Shown here one piece after another: positions 48,401-60,311 of a stretch of DNA of 64,000 bases. A program made the position numbers and the translations under genes. This stretch comes from Nematostella vectensis (taxonomy: Eukaryota > Cnidaria > Anthozoa > Actiniaria > Edwardsiidae), in the NCBI RefSeq assembly GCF_932526225.1, contig NC_064041.1, positions 6,159,042 to 6,223,041 of the forward strand. The letters run 5' to 3'. Positions within the stretch are counted from its first letter, which is position 1. Each line of letters starts with the position of its first letter. Under the pieces are notes generated by a model. It was not told the DNA's origin and searched no databases. It saw nothing but the letters and a program-made list of their open reading frames with translations.

Positions 48401-51400
48401 GATGGGTGTGGGGCGTTGGGGGAGCTGGGGCTTGGGACGAGGGTTTCCATGAGGATGGGGGTTGCCATGGTGATGAGGATTTGATGAACCTGTTGCCAAT
48501 GTAGGTTCAGGTTCCACATGTTCTTCTGGAGTCGGTTCAGCTGGCTGCTCTTCGCTTGGACTGGTCACCTATTTTATTGAATGTCAATGTATGGTGGCAA
48601 TCATAAGAAGATCATGATGGTTGGTTGCAGTGGTGGTTGCGCGGGACCCAAACCTGCTTATGTGCCCAGATAAGAAATTAAATGGAAACCAGTAACAATA
48701 ATTTGATTCCGTTTGACAAATTCATCAGTGGTCAAGAAGGCGGTTAATTTTCAGTGTATAACTATGAAGATAGAAAAAGATTATAAATGGATCTAGGGAC
48801 CAGTTATTAGAGCTAAGGATGCCATTTTAAATGTTCAGCAAAGTCATTTTTCTCTCTGTATCGGAACCTGCCTCTAGACGCACCCCTGATATTTCCCAGA
48901 AAGATGCAGTACCTCCTCTAAAGTTTCCTCTTCTTCAGCCTCGGCGGCCACTGCTCCAGGAATAGTAAGGACGTTTTTTCCCATCTTGGACATCCTGGCA
49001 AGCAGACGGGCTTTATCACTGTTCTTTCCTGGTGACTGAATAGATCCAAAGATTCTGTCAGCTGGCACGTTACCATCCTAGCGAAATACCAAGTGTGGGA
49101 ATACATCCGTTTCCATCGGCTGATTTGGGGGAGCTTAAGCGGTATTTTCGATTGAATTCAGGAAACTCAATATAAAACTTTGTTTTCAAATGGTTATTTC
49201 GCAATCTAGTCACGTTATTTGTCTTCAAAAGCTGAATGAAATCTATAACAAATGTGTGATTGACTAGGGCCTTGTCAAGTAGGTAGTCGCTTAAAACTTC
49301 TGATATTTGAGTCAAAGCAACCCATCCTAGATTACCTGTGAAAGCTGTTCTGATAAAGAAGCGGTTCTGCCTTTGATGCTGCTTGAGCTAGGGCAACAAA
49401 AATAAGATATTTCATATAAATAAACGCAAATCTTTAATAATAAAACACGAATAACAAGCCTTAACAATTAGTTGCACTATAGGACATGTTTCAGGTTTTA
49501 CATATTGATAGAGAAAAGGCATACATCGAAGTGTAACAAGCAAGATGGCATGTAATAAAAACGAAGATAATAAATGTGTGCATGTAAAACAATTCTGGTG
49601 CCAATACTTTAATCTTTGGGAAATGCAATGAGAAGAGCATTATACAGAAAGTCTACAGTGTTCTCATTCAAAACACTGCAATGTGTGGCTATGCAGTGAT
49701 ATTTTTCCCAATACAATTTTCCCATAAATAATGTTCTCAGGAGAGCACCCAGAAGTCAAAAAAACGTCCCCACGTTCCTGTGAATACAGATGTTTTAAAT
49801 AAACAGAGGTTACAGTATTTTTTCTACTTCACCTTGAGGCAGAATCTGATCTTGTCTTGACCCCAGATGGCTCAGCGGTAATGTTTGGAAGTCCCAGCCC
49901 TGATGCTCCTGGCGAGGGGCTGGGTGATGGTTCTTGTATTGTAACAGGTGATTCGGTCCGGGAGCTGTTCAAGGATTCACTAGTACTGCCATCTTTAAAC
50001 TTGATCTGGGGTGAGTAAGGAAAATAAGAGAAATTAAAAGAAAACTTAAATCAAGAGGTAAAAGACAAAACTCGGGTTTGTTTAGACAGATTTAGACACT
50101 ACGATTTTTTTGCCTACAACCATCGCATGCGACACGACTTAGCTCTGATTTAGACACTAACGACTTTCCGCTCACGTCTCAAGAAAATCGCGTACGACTT
50201 TTGCGCTTTTTGCTCGTCGAGGACTGGGACCAACAACAAAAAACATGGCGGACCGTTGCACTGTTGCAGCTGCAGCAATTGCTGCTGCAATTTTATGCCG
50301 TAAACAAATGGAAAAAGACAAAGAAGGGTCCGTGATAAGGAATAGCTGACAGAATGGGCCATATTGTTTAATCTTGGAAGAGCTACGTTTGGTCAAAGAT
50401 CCACGAGATTGCCGACGATATCTTCGTATGGATTTCCGTCATATTTGCAAACCAAAACAGTCATCGCCCCCGTCTCTCCCCCTGAAAGGACGATTCGTCT
50501 CAATGCTTCCGTCATTTTACCAAATATGGGCACAAGGTAGCGGAGTTTTGAAACATGTTTCAAAAATCCTACAACTTTTTCGTGTCGTAATCGTAAGCTC
50601 GTGTCGTAGCGGAGTTGTAGAGCTGATTTAGACTTTGCGACTTGTGTTGTATGCTGATGCCAGCGTGTCGCATGCGATGGTTGTAGGCAAAAAATTGTCG
50701 CATCTAAAACGGCATTTTTTTTGTATCATTGTACCAATAAATCACGTTATAATACGTAATATAACGTAATATAACCAGTTCAAAACTCAGACATTATGGG
50801 TAAACAACCATAATGGGTAAACAGCCAGGCTTCAGACAGTATTGTTAAACTGTCGCCCTATGCTATAATGACAAAGGTGATGATTATCATTAATCAGTGG
50901 TGATGATGGTGATGACATGCTTACCCTTAGCACTTCAACTTCAAAAAGGAGCGGGGATTCAGAAGGCACCCGACCTGGAACTCCCTACAAAATAGTAGTA
51001 GTACATGTTACCCAGTGTTAGCTAGTGATACTGAGCCAAACATAGTAAATAAAAAACCTTTGCTAGCAGTAGTACTCCAACAGAGTCAGAATTTCACAAA
51101 GAAAATAATATGGGAGGAAATGGTGGCTAGGAAAAAATGAGGAATCCTGTAGCTGTGGCTATCACCATCATGAGTTCAGAGAACCTCTTTTTCCAGAAAG
51201 GAAACTTAAAGGATTTGTACCAGGGAAATGTTAGTTACTTTTAATAACTTGATTATTAATACTGAGAATTGTATTACAGAGGTACAGTACCTTTGAGGCA
51301 TATGCAAGAGATGCTGGTATGCCAATAAATCTTTTGCCTCCTTTCTTCATTCCAATAACACCCTGATCCCATCCCTACAAGTACAGAGATGAATGATAAA

Positions 51401-54400
51401 CTGACTTCACCACTTTAATCGCCCATGTTCTATCGGTACAAGTACAGAGATGAATAATAAACTAACTTCACCACCCACTTAAATCACCCATGTCCCATCT
51501 GTATACAAGTACAGAGATGAATGATAAACATCTCTGCCCATTAACACCCAGGTAATGCCAAATGCCTACAGAATAAACCCAAACGTTACTCAACATACTG
51601 TAGTTCATACCTTGATAACTTTGCCTTTGCCAGTTTTGAATTTGAATGTCTTGTCTGTTCCTGCATTGCTGTCAAAAACCTGTTAACAATGTCAGGAGCT
51701 AACTAATTCAGCAAAATAGCTCAAGTGTTACTAATAATAATAATAAAACTACAGCAAACGGCGTAAGAGCTGGAATTTCCCTATTGGTTATATTCAAGAA
51801 AATCTAAAAAAAAATATTGTCAATGAATTTTTTTTTTTGGTGTGATGGATTGTGTATAATATTCACACTTAAGCATTTGACATTTTATATCCACATCCGA
51901 CCCTCACTATTCAATAAAGAGCTTGGGCACTGGGCACATAAAATAAACCAACTTATATTAAAAGAACACAACACACAACTCATAAGGGAACACAAAGTTC
52001 AACAGTTTCTTATGCAAGATTATGCTAAGAAGAAAGCTAGCTGTCAATTTATGCTGCATACCTTGCCAAAATTCCCATTTTCCAAAAGCCAGCCAGTGTA
52101 TTTGACTTCCACAGCATCACCAGTTTCTATAGCCTATAGAACATTTACAAATAAACATTAGTCAAACAATCAAACAGAACAATTCTTATACCAAGGCAGA
52201 TTGATTCTTATATATTTTGTGTACAGTATATGTCCAAAAAAACATTATAAAAGTCACTATCATTTTTTTATTACAACTCCAGATTACAAAAGCAGTAGCT
52301 ACATGCAAAAACTCCCAAACTTTTTACCACTTGCAATCATTTGTTAGTTTTACTAATAAGCTATTACAGTGAAACCACCATTATTATAGCAATACTTAAT
52401 AGTGCAATGGTACAACAATATCAGAATAAGATAAATGAAAAATCAATAAAACAATATTTTTAAGTCCCTTGCCATGTTGTTATATGCAGGGTTCACTTTG
52501 TATTAGCTACTGCAATTCCTCATTATAATATTCATTTTTGATATAATCAACATCATCAACATTATCGCCATTATCAAAGGTGTCATATTATCATAAAAGC
52601 TAACCTGGCCCTCTCCTGGGTGAAGATCCTGCATTATAAGTGATGTTGGAGAAGAATTGAATGTCAGCAACCCAATCTACAACAAAAACAATAAAAAAAC
52701 TAAGTGAGAGTTTGAATCTTTTGAATTATACTGTACATACAAAATTTGCTAATAATTGACTTATGAATTAAAGCCTTGCTTATGAAAACAAATAAGAAAC
52801 AACAGACAGCAAATATCTATGAATATTTGTTATGTAATTCTGTTCAACACCAAACATAGAAAAAACTCATGTTTGCTGACCTGCTTAGCAAACCGATTAG
52901 CATTCTTCTCAGAATCAAAACAGATGGACCATCGCTGGCGCTGATCATCACAGAAACTGGCATAATTGTTGTCTTGTACCTGCCAAACATACAAATCAAA
53001 TTACAGAAGTCCCACAGTTTATATACACAAGAGTGAGTAAGTGTGTTAGCACTTTCACTTAAGCTTATACCATGGGACAGCAACCCCAGCAGTTATTTTA
53101 CAATATATACCCCGTACAGGTCAATCAAGTACTGCAAAGACAAGGGATTCACAGTACCGACCATCCTTGCGCTATGTATGGGCTCAGGGACGAAAAGCTC
53201 AAATTTCAATGACACTTTACAAAAAGTCGCACCAATTATAAAAAAGTCGCATTTGATATTTTGTTTGATATTACTCACTAAGTACTTAGGGGAATTTTCT
53301 CCCGTATTAGATGTGAATTGAGCTTATTTGAAGCGTCATGTCATGTTTTTCCGTCATGTCGGCGAAGCCCCTATCAACAAGCCATAAACTGCACAATAAA
53401 GTGACCTCCTCTTCACACAATAAGTAACAAAACAGGCAGATTTGCCATTTCACAGAAGGCTCACGCTCGCACAATGGAAGGCTCACACTATGTTTGGTTT
53501 TCATTGGAGCTTTCACAGGTACAAAGATGCAGACGGGGGGAAGGGGTGAATACTTTTCCCAATCTCTACCTAGAAAATGCCACACCTGTCACATACGTAG
53601 CCAATGATATAAATAATTTCGGAAATCTAACATGATATCAGGGTAGCATGTACTGTAACAATACCGTAAAGACAAACTGGGCATGGATTTGTGATGTTGC
53701 GACTTGTTGTTGCTTTGATGCATAGAGTAGAATCTTGTACTGAAAGAAACAAGAATAGAAAAACGTCATACTAAAATCAAATCAATAATTGTCTGTTATA
53801 GACAACAAGGAGCTCTGCAGTACAATTGTAAAAAACAAAAAAACAAGTGTAATGTTACATAATGTCAAGTGTACAGTAATAGGTACTCAATACACCAAAA
53901 ACTGGTATACCCCTCTGCCAAATTTTCGTCTTTAATAAGACTTCTTATTAAAGACGAAATTTGGCAGTTTTTGGTGTATCGTATTCATTCTTCTGGTTCA
54001 CGAACACGACTATTTGGGCTTTTTGTAACAGTTACTCAGATATAATAAAACAATAATGGTGATACTTACATCACATGAAGTGTGATTGGCCAAAATAGCT
54101 GCCCCAAGCTTGCCTTGGCTTGTATGCTGTCCATTAACACTGTAAATAATTAGTGTTATATTTTTTTGTGAGGTTAAATTCAATCATAGTTTGCATTATC
54201 ACATGGTTATTAGACTTCAGACACAAAGAGGAGTTGGTGGAATAAGTGAATATAAAATAAATTTTCATTATGTGTGGAAATCAATATTGGAAGACAAGAT
54301 GCTTCACATCAGGCCAGAATTGCTTTATGCGGTTTACAATGAGTGTGGATGCTCTTAGAAGTTAATGAAGGGTTAATGGAGAGCATGGAGAGATGAGGTG

Positions 54401-56197
54401 GAACTCAATTTAGAGAGTTTTTAAATGCAAAATTGACTTGGCACTTGTCCTCTTGCTTGGGGAATGTAGCCCATGGAACTACGCCAAAATGTAACCCATC
54501 CACTCTCAAAAAGAGGCAATTTAGTAAGACATTTACAGTACTTACTATTTGTAAGCATACACAGCGGCAGCGAACACAACAGCTGGGGCATCACTTGATG
54601 CTTGTGCAGCTAGTGAAACACAACGTATCACTATCATTAGTAACTGTTGCACATGTTAAGTACTCTAAAGTGCTAAATAGAAGGACATACCAGAATAGAA
54701 GAACCTACTGAACAAATCTTAAAAATGTAATGGCAGTACAAACTTGCTCTCTTTGTACCATGACCAACATTTTGCCAATTTTGTAATATTATCTCTTTTC
54801 AGCACTTCAGAGTACTAAATAGGATTTGCGGAAGGAGGAGCTCAGACACGGAAAAGGGCATAGAATCTGGTGATTCTTAAAAAAAATTGTTTTCTGAGCA
54901 GTTGAGATTAGAGAAGGCAGAGGCCTGCGTGTGGTACAGTCCACAGGCACGTTCCCAGGATTGGCCGAAGGGGGGGGGGGGGGGGGGGGGGAGGAGGGAT
55001 TGGGCAGTCATAGGTATCATGAAAAAAGGGTAGTATTTGAAGATCCCTGATCTTCAAATGTGTGGAAAGGTAAGTAGGTGATGACTTGAAGCTAGAGTGC
55101 AGATTGCTTCATGTTGCTATAATTTGATTACTACAATGAAATGTCTAGTCTGTGGGATTAATCAGTGCTGAATGGCGCACTTATATTAGTAGATGTCAGT
55201 ATATGTACCTGATTAATTACCCATCCGAAACTACACATTGCTAAGGGAAACAAATAAGCCTACATTTGAAAATTTAGCATGTTTTACACCTGTGAAATGG
55301 ACCAACAAAGTGCTAACTCTTGAAATGTCATTTTATTTAAAGTACTCTGTTTCAGAAGCATAAAACATATCATTTTAACCTAATGTGGATTATTTCATCC
55401 CTGATTTCCCCATGCCATTGCAGACCACCCTATTATTCTACAGCTTGTCTGTAGCTTTTTAGTCAAATGCTTGCTTTGATTGTTCTCATTCTATCAGCAA
55501 ATTTAGAGCAACTTCAAAAACCCCTGCCACAATTGTTCTACAAAAAGAACTTAACAACTCAATTTCTGAAGAACAAGGCATTGAAATAATGAAAGAAAAT
55601 TATGTGGCGGGGTTTTAAAGTTTCGCTGGTGGCGCTGTATTTTGAGTCCTTGCTGTTATAATCGTCTATGCACAAAACAAAACAATACAAATGTACATTA
55701 AGCTATCGGATTGCAACCATGCCCCACCACAGCCCAGAAAATGACCTCATCAACTCTGACTAGACAAGGAACTCGCATATTCATATCATCCCAAATATAC
55801 TCAATAAAATTACCACCGGAATCTTTTGGAGGTAGCACTTTCCTAAATATCCAACCTACTGTAAGTAAGCTTATAGCACTATGTGTTTGCCGTACAACGT
55901 GTAATTTATGTGTAATAACCTGGTTTCTCTTTCTTGGGCTGCTTCGGTGCGGTGTAGGTTAGGGACTCATTTCCACCAGTAAATGAAGCTCTGTCTTGAC
56001 CAAAAAGAGACGCCAATTTCGACGAACTGTACGACATAGTAGTAAAGATCAGAAAGACTTAGGAACACTTAGGGAACAAAACAACGCTGTAGAATAACCA
56101 AGATGATGATAAAAACGGTAAATAAGAAACATGCATACCTTCCACTCATCGGTGGTGAGAACGTTCCATCGTCGTCCTCGGAAGAAACGGAAAACAT
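33481..56197 (-). CDS. FKBP15: FKBP15 (WAFL): FK506-binding domain and coiled-coil endosome/actin protein, 34 exons
   Basis: Exons in transcript order (low-high): 56139-56197, 55920-56026, 54546-54609, 54070-54139, 53665-53739, 52881-52979, 52605-52676, 52062-52133, 51611-51679, 51291-51374, 50925-50984, 49833-50005, 49336-49387, 48913-49077, 48296-48568, 46111-46347, 44597-44704, 44175-44269, 43756-43858, 42515-42686, 41982-42118, 41206-41289, 40650-40721, 40068-40211, 39009-39101, 38652-38744, 38172-38234, 37657-37758, 37108-37215, 36083-36157, 34691-35444, 33995-34025, 33850-33919, 33481-33561. Total about 1371 residues. Start motif MFSVSSEDDDGTFSPP then SSKLASLFG. WH1-like region about 65-160. 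FKBP domain about 183-277 with YTGW, VFDS, GKGKVIKGWDQG, LAYAS and FEVEVL, so pocket residues look kept. Pro-rich linker, coiled coil about 560-1000, VKKIMNNVFHEL motif, a 251-residue acidic exon, and end PIPPPLFDDDDEDDDIDWFK. Phases agree throughout if exon 19 uses a GC donor. Confidence 0.95.
34291..34506. mobile_element. Long-TIR MITE of the TTAA-target type in FKBP15 intron 31
   Basis: AGCCCGGCGCACACGGTGAG pairs with the right end TGTGCGCCGGGCT. The inner GCACGCGT and GCCTCGCGAGGC segments also pair. TTAA follows the right end and CTAA precedes the left end, consistent with a TTAA-target family such as Kolobok or piggyBac. Confidence 0.85.
35851..36035. mobile_element. Diverged copy of the CAGGCCCGTAGCC MITE in FKBP15 intron 30
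   Basis: It begins CAGGCCCGTAGCCGGG and shares CATAAAGCGGAxCATTTTCTC and GCGGACCTTCCAGTCGAG with the copy at 27892-28055. It ends in a long C-run followed by CTGGCTACGG. The right end is degraded. Confidence 0.82.
36765..37140. repeat. 32-bp minisatellite built on the FKBP15 exon 29 splice donor
   Basis: About ten units with a 32-bp period run from intron 29 into the 3' end of exon 29. On the minus strand each unit reads as the exon end (TTACGAACTATAAAG or a variant) followed by GTGAGACTATGACGTCA. The unit at 37108 is the real exon end. Several units carry the palindrome TGACGTCA. Units far from the exon are more diverged. Confidence 0.92.
40780..41230. repeat. 87-bp tandem repeat built on the FKBP15 exon 22 splice donor
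   Basis: Five units: AGCTCTC recurs at 40869, 40954, 41041, 41128 and 41215. On the minus strand each unit holds the exon end (GAACTGAGAGCTCAGCAT or variant), a donor (GTAATG, GTAATT or GTGAGT), then a purine-rich stretch. The unit at 41206 is the real exon 22 end. 87 bp is a multiple of three. Confidence 0.92.
41314..41848. mobile_element. Non-autonomous DNA transposon with ATTACGCGG sub-repeats, FKBP15 intron 21
   Basis: CAGGGCTACTGGAATAACGC and the inverted right end (GCGTAATTCCAGAAGCCCTG) define a 535-bp element. ATTATA flanks it on both sides (41308-41313 and 41849-41854). The interior is a patchwork of AAATTACGCGGxxxTT and AACGCGCTAAATT motifs. No coding capacity. Superfamily not assigned. 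Confidence 0.88.
42955..43800. repeat. 56-bp minisatellite built on the FKBP15 exon 19 splice donor
   Basis: About fifteen units with a 56-bp period. On the minus strand each unit contains the exon end (AACCAAGCCAGGTTAATTAC, ending CAGGAGAAG) followed by GCGAGTATGTTAT. The unit nearest exon 19 (43752-43800) is the real exon end. Substitutions cluster in the units farthest from the exon (CTACGGTAATTAGCC near 42996). Confidence 0.93.
45331..46173. repeat. 63-bp minisatellite built on the FKBP15 exon 16 splice donor
   Basis: Thirteen junction copies at a 63-bp period. On the minus strand each unit is 57 bp of exon 16 end (starting GAAGTTCGCATGGCAATC, ending GATGTTACATAAG) plus GTAAGA. The copy at 46111-46173 is the exon. 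The next two intronic copies are full 63-mers, and the fourth copy has lost 7 bp. Two later units have lost 2 bp each. Read through, a unit encodes 21 residues including MAINKVSEKVDKMLHK. Confidence 0.95.
46736..48082. mobile_element. 1.35-kb non-autonomous transposon with repeat-structured long TIRs, FKBP15 intron 15
   Basis: Ends TGTATCACCGCCTAATGTAA and its inverted partner lie inside a 5-bp duplication GCGTC (46731-46735 and 48083-48087). The inverted repeats run about 160-170 bp each and are themselves built from repeated CGCTTAATGTAACA units. The interior has recurring TGACGTCAT blocks (near 47028, 47137, 47676 and 47797) and a partial internal duplication (ATATGAGTATTTTCGTTTTAA near 47655, related near 47785 and 47880). 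No transposase frame. Confidence 0.9.
48205..48305. repeat. 17-bp tandem repeat built on the FKBP15 exon 15 splice donor
   Basis: Five identical junction copies, each reading TATCAG|GTAATAGGGAC on the minus strand. Donors lie at 48290-48295, 48273-48278, 48256-48261, 48239-48244 and 48222-48227. A sixth variant (TTAG|GTATGG) is at 48205-48210. The first is the exon 15 donor by position. Confidence 0.95.
50085..50690. mobile_element. PIF/Harbinger-type element remnant in FKBP15 intron 11
   Basis: TTTTTTTGCCTACAACCATC and GCATGCGACAC at the left end are matched by the inverted right end near 50670-50690. Reading leftward to rightward on plus from 50245, a broken frame begins MADRCTVAAAAIAAAILCRK, meets a stop, and resumes with LEELRLVKDPRDCRRYLRMD, which resembles the N-terminal region of Harbinger (HARBI1-like) transposases. 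The catalytic DDE part is absent. Confidence 0.75.
51371..51530. repeat. Three-copy tandem repeat including the FKBP15 exon 10 acceptor
   Basis: TACAAGTACAGAGATGAATxATAAAC occurs three times, starting at about 51375, 51438 and 51504. On the minus strand this is CTGTACTTGTAG (the acceptor tract) plus the first bases of exon 10 (GATGGGA is also present in the upstream copies). So an acceptor, not a donor, is duplicated here. Confidence 0.85.
53162..53360. mobile_element. 5'-truncated copy of the MULE-like MITE, FKBP15 intron 5
   Basis: From CCTTGCGCTATGTATGGGCT to TTTTTCCGTCATGTC this matches the right part of the element at 17270-17633 closely (AATTTCAATGACACTTTA, then GATATTACTCACTAAGTA). 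The left terminal repeat is missing. Confidence 0.88.
53891..53979. repeat. Near-perfect 89-bp hairpin in FKBP15 intron 4
   Basis: CCAAATTTTCGTCTTTAATA and its reverse complement meet around a 4-base centre, extended outward by ACACCAAAAACTG and CAGTTTTTGGTGT with a small asymmetric bulge. It looks like a foldback element or hairpin insertion. It would form a strong stem in the pre-mRNA. Confidence 0.85.
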
Positions 56198-57322
56198 TTC
56201 CCGGGAGGAAATTTGGATTGAGGTTTCAGTTTCTTGTGATCGAACCAACTCGTGACAGAACCAAAGGTTCCACTTCCTACATGTCCGCGCATCTTATCGA
56301 GGAGATAGCCGCTGACAACGGAGATGTTTTTTTTGTGGTCATATTATTTTTTTTATCACAGCACGTAGCTAGCACACACACCTGCAACCCAACCCCTGCC
56401 TCCCTCTCCAAATGTCTTTTAAATTTTTTGTTACAAAGACAGCCAGTCTGCTCTCTTTTTTTCGAATCCTCGGGTAACAGATAAAGCGCGAGAACAAGCT
56501 GGAACAAGGCCAGCGGAGGGAAGGGGGTGGGTTCCATTTGCTAGAGGGGTAGGCAAACAAAGGAGCCGACAATTTCATATTGGACGCAAGCAAGAAAGTT
56601 AAAATCATTAAAAAAATTTAAAAAAAAATGTTTGGCTAAAAGGCACGGTGACATTAAGCCAACTGGATACAAAGCGTCATCGAGCACAAAATAAATTTCA
56701 CCCGTCCTATGATCGGTATCTAGGAGGAATATGCCTCAATTATGTAGAATTTTGAAAATTTGAAGTGAGGTGAAGAAAAAAGCATTGACTATTAGAACTG
56801 TCCATTCATAATCCACCAAACCAGTGAGATTATTAGGCTCCTCCTACCTTCCTACAGTGATAGAACATGAACAAGTATTCGCCTGTAAAGTATTACCGAC
56901 GGTCAATGTTTATCATGGGAAATAGTGTTATGTTTATCATGGAAAGTAGTCTATTTTATTGGATTTTCTGAAAGTTAATTAAGAATTACTTAAGCTAGAT
57001 ACAAAACTATTTTTTCCTAACTTTCAAGTCAAGCGAGAGAAGCAAAAAGGCAACAGAAACTTAAAATAGTTTACTTCCTTTAAGAAAACTCGAGTGACGT
57101 GTTTATACTCTTAAACTATTGTTTGTATAATTCAACCATGGTCAATTAATCACTCATGCCAATTTTTACAACAAGAAAAATCTTGTTTGGCTGTTAGGGA
57201 TATATATATATTCTGTATTGGTTTTACTTGAGTCATTCAGACACCTTGTTGTTGTGCCCTGGGCATTTGAATCGGAAAAGCTCTGCTAAATTTTAAAGTC
57301 CACGTACTATCCTAAGCTGAAC
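56198..57322. promoter_or_regulatory. Head-to-head interval between FKBP15 and the secreted-protein gene
   Basis: 1.1 kb between divergent start codons. The first about 90 bp next to FKBP15 (to 56290) is also present in the copy at 4598-4920, so the duplication carried some upstream sequence with it. A TATATATATA run is at about 57199-57210, roughly 115 bp before the plus-strand ATG. Confidence 0.45.
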
Positions 57323-60229
57323 ATGGCGTTTCGTATAAGAGCGTGTATTTGGTGTGTGGTTATTTGTGCTGCAGTGATAGTGACAGCGCAGGACTTGGAC
57401 TCAGATATCGGTAAAGAAATTTTTGTTTTATCTTTATTATTATTATCAGATTCAGTGCAGCAAACGGATGTTCTTTTTTCACGAATTTTTGTTTGGTGCG
57501 ATTCGTGCCTATACTAGATTAATGCGTGTGTTTATAAGGGTGGAGGCGCAATTTGCCTCCTTTTTTCGGCCCTTAACTTGGCAGTAGTTATAAAGTGTTG
57601 TCTGTGCGGGTTGGTATTTGCTTCTCCCCCCTTATCTCCCTATGGTAAATAAGTATAAGGACGTATTAAAAACTGACACATTTTCAATTAATCTTGATTT
57701 GGGAATTAAGTAATAGTTACGGGGCCTTGATCACCATAATCGAGAAGACTGACGCATTTGTTTATTTTTCATAAACAAGCCTTGTCAAAGAGGGGAGACA
57801 GCTGCTCAACCAACCAGCAGGTCCAACAAGTTATCACCCTTCAAAACGACGTCTTGAAAGTGCTGAAACGCGTGTTCAATTTGCAAGACCTACGCCCTCA
57901 GCCAACAAGTAGGTAGTCTGATTAATCTGATCAGCTGATGATTCATGCAAGATTACTATTCGTCAGTTGTTTAGGAACCCCGGTGTACGCGCCTTCAGTC
58001 TCTTACGTTAATATTCCCTAGGATGGCAAATCGTGACAAGAAACGACATACAACGCATAACCCGTAATGGCGTTACAGTCACGGAATCCACAGATGGACG
58101 CGGGGGAGTGGTGGTGAGTGGACAAGTTACAATGGATGGGTCTGGCTGTGGTAATCCTGACTCCGCCTTACAAATCCTCATACGCGGGGAATGGACACAA
58201 ATTCGTTACACGCAAGAATTCTATGGTGCGGCGTCATGCTGGTCAATCTTTGGTCGTGGCAGGTAACATAGGTTTCTGCTAAAGAAAATGCCACAAATGT
58301 GAATTTTACTGCAAGCTAGACCTCAATCTCAAGTCCCATTGTTGTTGTCGTTATTTTACTGTAAGTGCATACTACTTAAATAGTCACATACGCTTGTCCT
58401 ATCTGTGTAAACGTTCCCCAAGTGTTATCCCTTAGGGTCTATTAGGGTATGGAAAATAAAATAAAATTGATTCACCATTAAAGAATGCCATTTCTTTATT
58501 AGCTTTATTTTAATGGGTGCAATTCAGTCTAGAAAACCTAAAAAAATCTCTGATTTTGGGTTCTAATTTTCTGCGACGTCATCTTTTTTTAACATTGGTA
58601 TGCCCCGGTTCGCTTGGTAAGGTTAACAACATGGTTTTGGTAAGGAAGATGTATTTTCCAAAAAAGTAATTGAAGTATATAACCATAAATACAACTTTTT
58701 CTTCCGGCTTTCCATATTCAACGTGCTTTCACAGTTTATGTCAAAATTTTTTTTTCATTCATACATTTCTCATTATAGCAACCTTGAGGTTTTTGACGAG
58801 ACGAAGGGAGACGCAATATTTGACCAGCTCCACATGAACAACAAAAACAACAGTAAGTTTATATCCTTTCATAGGAACACCAACCATGACGATTATAATC
58901 ATGGAGATATGAGAAATGAATCACCATTCCAATTCCCTCATGCGATATGTATGAATTTTGGTTCGGCCAAAAATCTAAATACAGTAAAAAGTCTGAGACT
59001 GAACGGGTTCTTATATTTTTTCAAGTTGTAATCAACAGAAGGATTCATAATTACAGAAGTGTGACTGAATGCATAGCCACTTTGCTATAAAGATATCCTA
59101 CTGTATGCACGATATATCTGCAATCCTATCCTTATTGTTTCAAAGCCCCATTTGCCAAACGCGGTCACTTCCATATAAGGAAACTAAAATATTCCTTATT
59201 TCAAAGAAATGCATGATTCTTGTTATTTGAGGTTGCCGTACGGCAGGTGATTCTCAAACTTTATGACTTACTCAGAAGAGAAAAACAGTGACTGTGATCA
59301 TCTTTGATCAATGGAGAAAGTATCTGAAAAGAAACCGTCACCTGAACCCGAAAACGAGAACGTTTCTTCATATGGGTTCGCAATAGACGTGCTTTTTGTA
59401 GTCAAAGCTATAAAGCATAAGCGAATAACATAAAAGAAAGGCATTTTTAATCACTCTGGTATGTCATAAATCTATAAATCAAACTATGTAGGCAGATCCG
59501 ATAATAAACGTCCCGTGGAGATACTGTAATGCGGTAGCCAGATTACGCACCCCCCAAAATAAATCCTGGGTACGGGCCTGGTAACCCATCATATAAGAAC
59601 CTTTTTGCTTCGCAGGTTCTTTTATTTTGGGGTATTAAAATCCATCCATTTCTGTCTATAGGATCTTAAATCACTAGGTTCTTACACGCGGGTTTTTTAC
59701 TGTATACGAATCTCCAGATCTCTCATAAATCAATCAATGGCAGTTTGTCTTTCTTGATGCTCCAAAAGAGCCTGGGGCAAGTGCTGGGGAAATCTGTGAT
59801 GTTCTTAAAACGCTAAAGCCTGGGCCTGTTTTTAAAATGGCGGCCTGCAAAATCGTTGTTAACACCAGATTAAATTCGAATTCCTGCAAGTTTATGTAGA
59901 GTTCTCGACATTGACAAAAAAAGCACAGAAAATGATTGAAGCGTAATTCCAAATATTGTCTTAATAAGGAAATGACCAAGCGAGCTAGAAAAACCACAGT
60001 TTTCAAAATAATATTGATCGATATCTCTGCAGATACCGCGTTTGATGGAAAAGATCAACGTTGTGACAACGACGCTGACAATTTCTGGCACACACAAAAC
60101 GGCCAGGGCCTGAGGCGAGCTACCGTCATGCTTCGCAGGAACACGGCCAAAGAGCTTGCTGGGATAGTTACCACAACGGGCTGCGGTACACCGCGTTACG
60201 TCATCAAGAACATCTACGTGCTGCAATAA
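57323..60229 (+). CDS. Secreted protein of unknown function, five exons
   Basis: Exons 57323-57410, 57780-57908, 58022-58262, 58779-58852 and 60033-60229 join in phase to 242 residues. Residues 1-22 form a signal peptide (CIWCVVICAAVIVTAQ). A short helical segment follows (QVQQVITLQNDVLKVLKRV). A C-terminal domain of about 165 residues begins WQIVTRNDIQRITRNGV and has scattered Cys (GSGCGNP, AASCWSIF, QRCDND, TTGCGTP), which could form two disulfides. The pattern of a signal peptide, short coiled coil and compact beta-rich domain recalls C1q/fibrinogen-type secreted proteins in layout only. I recognise no family. The exon 2 acceptor (AACAAG) has a poor pyrimidine tract and is the least certain join. 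Confidence 0.8.
59148..59380. repeat. Left copy of a local ~235-bp duplication (intron 4 of the secreted-protein gene)
   Basis: Shares CACTTCCATATAAGGA, AGGTTGCCGTA and AGAAGAGAAAAACAGTGACTG in the same order with 60312-60545, in direct orientation, with many substitutions. Confidence 0.8.
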
Positions 60230-60311
60230 TTAGTACAATCAAAACATTGTATGCACATATTAGCGATAATGGTTAAGATAAAATAAAAATATCAAGAAAA
60301 TTGTCATTTTT

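Noticed and set aside
50150-50396. 70-74 codon minus frames inside the Harbinger remnant as host genes
   Set aside because: They lie antisense to the broken transposase-like frame and between the element's terminal repeats.
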